The translations under genes were made by a program, and so were the position numbers. 10,409 nt of DNA from contig CAYOXD010000107.1 of the NCBI GenBank assembly GCA_964407825.1, positions 1 to 10,409 of the forward strand. Direction: 5' to 3'. Position 1 is the first letter of the stretch; the number at the start of each line of letters is the position of its first letter. The stretch comes from CAYOXD01 sp964407825. GTDB taxonomy: Bacteria > Desulfobacterota > Desulfobacteria > Desulfobacterales > JAFDDL01. This document shows positions 7,193-10,409 of this stretch, piece after piece. The notes beneath the pieces are model-generated. The model saw only the letters and a program-made list of their open reading frames with translations, searched no databases and was not told the DNA's origin.

Positions 7193-7221
7193 AATATATC
7201 GAACTCCCGCGCACTGCACAA
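7193..7221 (-). promoter_or_regulatory. Candidate sigma70-type promoter for the ketoacyl synthase-led cluster
   Basis: Read on the minus strand, TTGTGC (7221-7216) and TATATT (7198-7193) are separated by 17 bases, a standard spacing, and lie 36 bases before the ATG at 7157. The -10 box matches the consensus at five of six positions, the -35 box at three. The region is the 72-base gap between two divergent genes and is locally AT-rich against a GC-rich background. No start site data exist; this is pattern matching only. Any promoter for the divergent methyltransferase must overlap this segment, but I found no good -35/-10 pair on the plus strand. Confidence 0.4.
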
Positions 7222-7229
7222 GGGAAAGG

Positions 7230-8036
7230 ATGGAAAAAATGGTGGCTTTGAAATCCGAATCATCCGGGGATCCACCGGGCAGTCCAAACACCGCCTATGA
7301 AACCGAGGAGGCTGAAGCCCAGTACCTCGAGGCCCACTATGGGGCGGTTCATTTTGGGGTGGGCAATTTCCCCGCCAACTGCGTTGCCCATGCCCTGTCC
7401 TTCATGGATGCTCGGCCCCGGAACCGTGCCCTGGACCTGGGCTGCGCTGTAGGCCGGGCCAGCTTCGAACTGGCCCGGTATTTTGAATCCGTTATCGGAC
7501 TCGATTACTCGGTCAGATTTATTGGCATTGCCAAGGAAATCAAAGAATCGGGCATTATCCGGTATCGCTTGACCGAGGAGGGCGATATCCTGAGCCACCA
7601 TGAAAAACGCCTCTCGGATTGGGGGCTTGACCCCGTCGCGGACCGGGTTCGCTTTTTCCAGGCCGATGCCTGCCACCTGCCGGCCCGGTTTTCGAGTTAC
7701 GACCTGATCCTGGCCGCCAATCTGATCGATCGGCTCCGGGATCCCGCGCGGCTCCTCACCCGCCTTCATGAGCGCCTCGCCCCTGGAGGAATCCTGATGA
7801 TCACCTCCCCCTATACCTGGCTCGAAGCCTTTACACCCCGGGACAGATGGCTGGGCGGCTACTACAGGACGGATGGCATACCCCATACCGGCCTGGAAGG
7901 GCTGGAGCAACTGCTGGGCGTTCATTTCCGCAGGATCGGGGAACCGGTGGATATGGCGTTCGTCATTCGGGAGACGGCACGGAAATTCCAGCACACCATG
8001 GCCCAGGCAACGGTGTGGGAGCGTCTTTCCCCTTGA
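7230..8036 (+). CDS. Stand-alone OvoA C-terminal-type methyltransferase (putative 4-mercaptohistidine N1-methyltransferase)
   Basis: A class I SAM-dependent methyltransferase of 268 residues that resembles the C-terminal domain of OvoA, which methylates the imidazole nitrogen of 5-thiohistidine to give ovothiol A. Family features seen are YETEEAEAQYLEAHYG (23-38), NFPAN (46-50), SAM motif I ALDLGCAVGRASFELA (67-82), acidic Asp92 in GLDYS, QADACHLPARF (144-154), LAANLIDRL (161-169), SPYTWLEAFTP (193-203) and the closing VIRETARKFQHT...TVW. The N-terminal DinB and sulfoxide-synthase domains of OvoA are absent; sequence upstream in this frame is antisense to the ketoacyl synthase gene. The ATG at 7230 has AGGG five bases upstream; a second ATG at 7239 is possible. 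It is the only clear plus-strand gene here. The methyl acceptor is inferred from homology, and without the synthase in view it could be another thiol-imidazole or a different small molecule. Confidence 0.85.
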   Translation: MEKMVALKSESSGDPPGSPNTAYETEEAEAQYLEAHYGAVHFGVGNFPANCVAHALSFMDARPRNRALDLGCAVGRASFELARYFESVIGLDYSVRFIGIAKEIKESGIIRYRLTEEGDILSHHEKRLSDWGLDPVADRVRFFQADACHLPARFSSYDLILAANLIDRLRDPARLLTRLHERLAPGGILMITSPYTWLEAFTPRDRWLGGYYRTDGIPHTGLEGLEQLLGVHFRRIGEPVDMAFVIRETARKFQHTMAQATVWERLSP

Positions 8037-8069
8037 GCCGATGGTGGGCTTCCCGGATGCTCACCGGCT
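8036..8069. terminator. Inverted repeat between convergent genes, possible bidirectional terminator
   Basis: GGTGGGC (8043-8049) can pair with GCTCACC (8059-8065) with one G-U wobble around a nine-base loop. AGCC (8036-8039) and GGCT (8066-8069) extend the stem across a three-base bulge. It lies over the 24-base gap between the stop codons of the convergent methyltransferase and J-domain genes. No T-run follows on either strand, so intrinsic termination is doubtful. Confidence 0.3.
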
Positions 8070-8912
8070 GTTGAAGCTGGCGGGAAAGTGAATGTTATGC
8101 TGCCTGTTCTCCCGCAGGTATCGCGCCAGGGTGGCCCTGTCCAGGATGTTGAAATCCAGAAAATACCGCCCCAGGGGAAAGGGGTAGCCGCGCTGGTGGC
8201 CCAGCAGCACAAGGCGCCGGTAATCGGTGAGAAAACCGAGCCGGACCGCCGCTTCACCGAAGGGCTCTTTAAAGCGTTTATTCCGCAGAATGGTCCATAT
8301 GTCTTCAGCGTCCAGGAAATCCAGGGCCACGGCAATCTGGCCCAGCCTGGGCCGCATGCGGTGCTGCCAGACGATGGCATTGATAAGGCTGTGCCAGGGA
8401 ATGACCCGGTTGTAAAACAGGAATTCCCCCAGCCGCAGGCGCCGGAGGGGGAGCTTGCCCTTGAAGAAAAAAGATTTCCGCTGAACGGGCCGGAAGGCTG
8501 AAGAAGATTCGCCGGAGGCATCGGGCCCGCTGGTCCGGCGGGGAGCGGACTCGGGCCGGGCATGGGAATCGGGCGGGGATTGATTGAAGGTCCGGCCATT
8601 TGCGCCGGGTCTGGGCCTCCCGGGGGCGCTCCGTTCGGCCGGGGACCGGAGAATCAGATGCTTGTCCGCAAATTCAGATTTTAGCAGCGCATAGGCATCA
8701 TTGATCTGCTTGAACTTCTCCTCCAACCGTCCCCGGCTCTCTCCCCAGAGGGCCGCCCTGTCCGGGTGGAACCGCATGGCTTTTTTCCGGAATTCCCTCT
8801 TTATTTCCTCGATGCCGATACGATAGAAGCCGGGACCGTTCGACCTGAGCAACATTTCTGCGAAAAATAGATCAATGGCCTGCTGAAGATCCGGACTGCA
8901 TGCATGCTTCAT
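8061..8912 (-). CDS. J-domain protein with four tandem MshEN/GspE_N-like repeats
   Basis: A 283-residue cytosolic protein. Residues about 28-80 form a J-domain, which would stimulate an Hsp70 ATPase: the HPD tripeptide is at 49-51 in MRFHPDRA, followed by the helix III-like run EEKFKQINDAYALLKSE. Residues 88-150 are a Pro/Ser/Arg-rich linker, probably disordered. The C-terminal part holds four 24-residue units at 160-183, 189-212, 217-240 and 246-269. The first reads R-L-G-x2-L-x10-L-x3-I-x2-Q, fitting the MshEN c-di-GMP-binding pattern; the second keeps R-L-G and the spacing; the third and fourth keep G and the hydrophobic positions but have Pro in place of Arg. Units 1-2 and 3-4 are each separated by five residues, as in MshEN pairs. 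Start at 8912 is favoured over an ATG at 8951 because of the AGGT-type site just upstream. Nucleotide binding is inference. Confidence 0.85.
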   Translation of the reverse strand: MKHACSPDLQQAIDLFFAEMLLRSNGPGFYRIGIEEIKREFRKKAMRFHPDRAALWGESRGRLEEKFKQINDAYALLKSEFADKHLILRSPAERSAPGRPRPGANGRTFNQSPPDSHARPESAPRRTSGPDASGESSSAFRPVQRKSFFFKGKLPLRRLRLGEFLFYNRVIPWHSLINAIVWQHRMRPRLGQIAVALDFLDAEDIWTILRNKRFKEPFGEAAVRLGFLTDYRRLVLLGHQRGYPFPLGRYFLDFNILDRATLARYLRENRQHNIHFPASFNSR

Positions 8913-9032
8913 TGCACCTACCTGGTATTCGGGTTTTTTTCTACCGTACACTATAGAGGGGTTTTTTGTAAACCTCCGTGCTTACGCCTCCCACGGAGTA
9001 ACCGCATATGTCCCATGCCATCGTGCAACGTG

Positions 9033-9047
9033 GCGTGCGTGCACGTA
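9033..9047 (+). repeat. Alternating purine/pyrimidine tract, left copy
   Basis: Fifteen bases alternate strictly between purine and pyrimidine. The sequence from 9034 to 9050, read on the minus strand as CGTTTACGTGCACGC, resembles CGTGTACGTTCACGC at 9164-9178 on the plus strand with two differences, so the two tracts form a spaced imperfect inverted repeat. Confidence 0.5.
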
Positions 9048-9061
9048 AACGAATGCCGTGG

Positions 9062-9080
9062 CGCAGGTGTCACAACTGCG
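9062..9080. promoter_or_regulatory. 19-base near-perfect palindrome, possible operator
   Basis: CGCAG-G-TGT-C-ACA-A-CTGCG is symmetric around position 9071, with eight of nine base pairs matching (only 9067/9075 differ). The form, two half-sites with an odd centre, is typical of a dimeric regulator site. As an RNA hairpin the loop would be too tight for the full stem. It lies about 150 bases upstream of the J-domain start and about 200 bases beyond the tpx stop, so the J-domain gene would be the only obvious target. No cognate regulator is recognised. Confidence 0.35.
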
Positions 9081-9145
9081 AGGCCATATTATTTTTCGAT
9101 CGTTCCCTTGGACAATGGCTAAAGATCGGAAAGGTTCTGAACAGC

Positions 9146-9183
9146 CGTGCACGCGCACGGGCACGTGTACGTTCACGCGCGCG
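9146..9183 (+). repeat. Alternating purine/pyrimidine block, right copy (Z-DNA-prone)
   Basis: Three strictly alternating runs (9146-9159, 9161-9172 and 9174-9183) cover 36 of 38 bases, rich in CG, CA and TG steps. Such sequence can adopt the Z form under negative supercoiling. It is also internally self-complementary (for example GTGCAC and CACGTG). Function unknown. Confidence 0.55.
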
Positions 9184-9244
9184 GCAGGGCACTACTCACC
9201 CTTAAATCGGCTTCATGGCGATTCAGGTGCCATTCAAAACATGC

Positions 9245-9272
9245 GATCGCCCTGACGCCTCCCAGGGCAATC
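9245..9272 (-). terminator. Probable intrinsic terminator of tpx
   Basis: On the minus strand, GATTGCCCTG (9272-9263) pairs with CAGGGCGATC (9254-9245) in a ten-base-pair stem with one G-U wobble and an eight-base loop. It begins five bases after the tpx stop. The following sequence has only a short TTTT run, so termination may be partial or Rho-assisted. Confidence 0.55.
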
Positions 9273-9277
9273 CTATT

Positions 9278-9793
9278 TTATTTCAGGGACGCTACGGCTG
9301 CAAGCACCGCGTCGTAGTCCGGCTCGTTCGTGATTTCATCGATAATCCGCGCGTAACGGATCCCCCCCTCCCGGTCCAGAACGAACACGGCCCTGGCCAG
9401 AAGGCGCAGCTCCTCGATCAATACACCGTAGGCCGTGCCGAATCCGGCCGTTCGATAATCCGAAAGGGTGACCACATGATCCACGCCCGCGGCGCCGCAC
9501 CATCGGCTCTGGGCAAAGGGCAGATCCATGCTGACGGTCAGTACCACCACGTCATCACCCAATTTACCTGCTTCCTGATTGAATCGCCGGGTTTCCATGT
9601 CGCAAACCGGCGTATCGAGGGACGGCACCGAGGAGAGAATGACCACCTTTCCCCTGTAAGAGGAGAGCGCCACCTGGGACATGTCCTGGGCGGTCAGTTG
9701 GCAATCCGGGGCCGGATCCCCCTCTTTGACGGGGGTGCCTTTCAAGGTCAATGGATTGCCCTTCATGGTAACGGTTCGTTTCGGTTCAGGCAT
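9278..9793 (-). CDS. tpx: Thiol peroxidase, atypical 2-Cys peroxiredoxin
   Basis: Reduces hydrogen and alkyl peroxides using thioredoxin; peroxide defence suits an anaerobe. The 171 residues match Tpx (168 in E. coli). The peroxidatic Cys64 sits in SVPSLDTPVCDMETRRFN and the resolving Cys99 in MDLPFAQSRWC, at the spacing expected for Tpx rather than other peroxiredoxins. The thioredoxin-fold N terminus GDPAPDCQLT includes an additional Cys31. No signal peptide is seen, so the protein should be cytosolic by sequence. The ATG at 9793 has GGAGG eight bases upstream, the best SD site in this part of the window; the frame remains open back to 10009 but that part overlaps the upstream gene and is rejected. 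It follows the nicotinate phosphoribosyltransferase by 133 bases and has its own candidate promoter and terminator, so it is probably monocistronic. Confidence 0.95.
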   Translation of the reverse strand: MPEPKRTVTMKGNPLTLKGTPVKEGDPAPDCQLTAQDMSQVALSSYRGKVVILSSVPSLDTPVCDMETRRFNQEAGKLGDDVVVLTVSMDLPFAQSRWCGAAGVDHVVTLSDYRTAGFGTAYGVLIEELRLLARAVFVLDREGGIRYARIIDEITNEPDYDAVLAAVASLK

Positions 9794-9822
9794 CGTTTTG
9801 TCCTCCCATTGCGCGGTATCCG

Positions 9823-9840
9823 GGGCGGTTCGGTCCGCCC
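9823..9840 (-). other. Hairpin in the tpx leader
   Basis: Read on the minus strand, GGGCGG-ACCGAA-CCGCCC gives a perfect six-base-pair GC stem with a six-base loop, 29 bases upstream of the tpx start. It lacks a following T-run, so it is not a simple terminator. It might stabilise the mRNA 5' end, mark the end of the upstream transcript, or be incidental in GC-rich DNA. Confidence 0.3.
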
Positions 9841-9884
9841 TGGCTGAGAAAGGGTCGGGTCCGACAGGCGCGTGCATATCTTCA

Positions 9885-9912
9885 AAGGTAAGCAAGGAAT
9901 CCTCGGAGTCAA
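9885..9912 (-). promoter_or_regulatory. Candidate promoter for tpx
   Basis: On the minus strand, TTGACT (9912-9907, five of six to the -35 consensus) is followed after 16 bases by TACCTT (9890-9885, three of six to the -10 consensus). This would give a leader of roughly 85 bases containing the hairpin at 9840-9823. Pattern match only. Confidence 0.35.
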
Positions 9913-9926
9913 TACAATGGGGCCGT

Positions 9927-10409
9927 TCACCCCTGGGGTGCGGCCTTTGGCTGCAGGGCCCGCAGCTGCCGGCTGATCCGGACCGGATAGGCGCCGGCCG
10001 GTGGGACAAGTTGCCGGAACTTCACCGGAAGTTTGGGGAGTTCGCCTCTGAAGGTCTCCCTGATGCGGGCCAGGGAAGGGGCCGGAGTGGTCCTGCGGCC
10101 CCTTTCCATCACAGGATGCAGCAGGGCACGGGTATCGACCGGCGGCCGTTCCTGCCGGCATCCGATGATATCCTCCTTCAGCTCGCCACCGGGATTCATC
10201 CTGCGGAACACCTGCTTTTCACCGGCAAGGGTCACCTTGCCCGGCGAGTGTTTGCATACATCACGGTCCCGGTATCTCACCAGCTTGTACACCATTTCCG
10301 TAAAGGGGACATCGGCCGAGACCCCGACCTTGGTCCCCATGCCGAAGGCGTCGATGGCGGCACCCCGGGACAATACGTCGGCAATGCGGAACTCATCGAA
10401 TCCGCCGCT
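9927..10409 (-). CDS. pncB: Nicotinate phosphoribosyltransferase, C-terminal part (5' end outside window)
   Basis: Converts nicotinate and PRPP to nicotinate mononucleotide in NAD salvage. The frame enters at the window edge and runs 160 residues to a TGA at 9927. The opening residues SGGFDEFRIADVLSRGAAID, then FGMGTKVGVSADVPFTEMVYKLV, are the phosphate-binding end of the barrel in the nicotinate phosphoribosyltransferase family (typically SGDLDEY.I..L..GAPID.FGVGT). KHSPGKVTLAGEKQVFR follows, a conserved C-terminal element that precedes the small C-terminal domain. The tail PPAGAYPVRISRQLRAL matches the PYPVRLS ending of the long bacterial subgroup. About 300 N-terminal residues are expected beyond the window. 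A TTG within the frame at 10373 is not a start, because conserved sequence continues upstream of it. Whether it is PncB or the related PncB2-type cannot be settled from this part. Confidence 0.9.
   Translation of the reverse strand, partial: SGGFDEFRIADVLSRGAAIDAFGMGTKVGVSADVPFTEMVYKLVRYRDRDVCKHSPGKVTLAGEKQVFRRMNPGGELKEDIIGCRQERPPVDTRALLHPVMERGRRTTPAPSLARIRETFRGELPKLPVKFRQLVPPAGAYPVRISRQLRALQPKAAPQG

Larger units (their letters stand above)
8984..9264 (+). repeat. Short direct repeat bracketing the intergenic repeats
   Basis: ACGCCTCCCA occurs at 8984-8993 and again at 9255-9264. With flanks it is a 15-base match with two differences (8982-8996 versus 9253-9267). Both copies sit inside hairpin-forming sequence: the first overlaps the loop of the 8974-8998 inverted repeat, the second the loop of the 9245-9272 hairpin. 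It could be a remnant of duplicated hairpins, target duplications around a small inserted element, or chance. Confidence 0.35.
8913..9277. other. Gene-free, repeat-rich intergenic region upstream of the J-domain gene
   Basis: This 365-base stretch holds no credible gene: the short open frames in it have no SD site, no family resemblance and low-complexity Arg/Val/His runs caused by alternating dinucleotides. It contains, from left to right, the leader of the J-domain gene with a possible minus-strand -10 box TATAGT (8955-8950); a seven-base-pair inverted repeat CTCCGTG/CACGGAG (8974-8980 and 8992-8998); an alternating purine/pyrimidine tract (9033-9047); a 19-base palindrome (9062-9080); a longer alternating block (9146-9183); and the likely tpx terminator (9245-9272). 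I cannot identify it as a known RNA gene. Confidence 0.6.

Noticed and set aside
7175..7200. Plus-strand TTGAAA/TTGACT and TAATAT in the divergent region as a promoter for the methyltransferase.
   Set aside because: The possible -35 boxes are only about 1 to 11 bases from the possible -10 box, so no pair has a workable spacing.
6810..7229. A long plus-strand open frame continues 140 codons upstream of the methyltransferase start.
   Set aside because: It lies antisense to the well-supported ketoacyl synthase, has no family similarity before the YET motif, and a good SD precedes the ATG at 7230.
8913..8951. Upstream in-frame ATG at 8951 for the J-domain gene.
   Set aside because: It would add 13 residues without J-domain similarity, and the SD-like AGGT lies just before the ATG at 8912.
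9008..9255. Small open frames on both strands in the intergenic region, with Arg/Ala- or Val/His-alternating tails.
   Set aside because: The repeats in the protein simply reflect alternating dinucleotides; there is no SD and no domain.
1..10409. Defence island, prophage, transposon or CRISPR array.
   Set aside because: Nearly all bases are in recognisable housekeeping genes; I found no transposase, integrase, phage protein, Cas protein or regularly spaced repeats.

Overview
The window looks like a chromosomal core-gene region of a GC-rich Gram-negative anaerobe, most likely a deltaproteobacterium (Desulfobacterota, Desulfobacter/Desulfosarcina-like). This rests on the yicC - remA/DUF370 - gmk order, the DUF4416 gene beside it, the NADP-type isocitrate dehydrogenase and the general style of the proteins; no rRNA or other marker gene is present. 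I see no transposase, integrase, phage gene, CRISPR array, tRNA or rRNA.

Layout. From about 7157 down to 1, ten genes lie head to tail on the minus strand with gaps of 13-93 bases or small overlaps, and could form one long transcription unit. In transcription order they are: a FabH-like ketoacyl synthase (7157-6096); a 56-residue Trm112-like zinc protein (6050-5880); a DUF4416 protein (5848-5201); yicC (5187-4303); a RemA/DUF370 protein (4275-3982); gmk (4010-3375); a 23S rRNA 2'-O-methyltransferase of the RlmB/TrmH family (3378-2632); icd (2538-1315); comF (1282-440); and pgeF, cut by the window edge (443-1). Translational coupling is likely at remA/gmk, gmk/rlmB and comF/pgeF, where stop and start codons overlap.

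Divergent from the ketoacyl synthase, on the plus strand, is a stand-alone methyltransferase (7230-8036) that closely resembles the C-terminal methyltransferase domain of the ovothiol enzyme OvoA. Convergent to it is a minus-strand gene (8912-8061) encoding an N-terminal J-domain, a disordered linker and four tandem 24-residue repeats that fit the MshEN (GspE N-terminal) cyclic-di-GMP-binding pattern. This is the most unusual protein in the window.

Upstream of it is the only long gene-free stretch (8913-9277). It holds a near-perfect 19-base palindrome, alternating purine/pyrimidine tracts, a short direct repeat, and a probable terminator for the thiol peroxidase gene tpx (9793-9278). The right edge holds the 3' part of a nicotinate phosphoribosyltransferase gene (10409-9927, 5' end outside).

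Functionally the main cluster is housekeeping: nucleotide metabolism (gmk, pgeF), RNA processing and modification (yicC, rlmB), the TCA cycle (icd), DNA uptake or repair-associated ComF, NAD salvage (pncB) and peroxide defence (tpx). The accessory interest lies in the orphan OvoA-like methyltransferase, the J-domain/MshEN-like fusion, and the repeat-rich intergenic region between that fusion gene and tpx.
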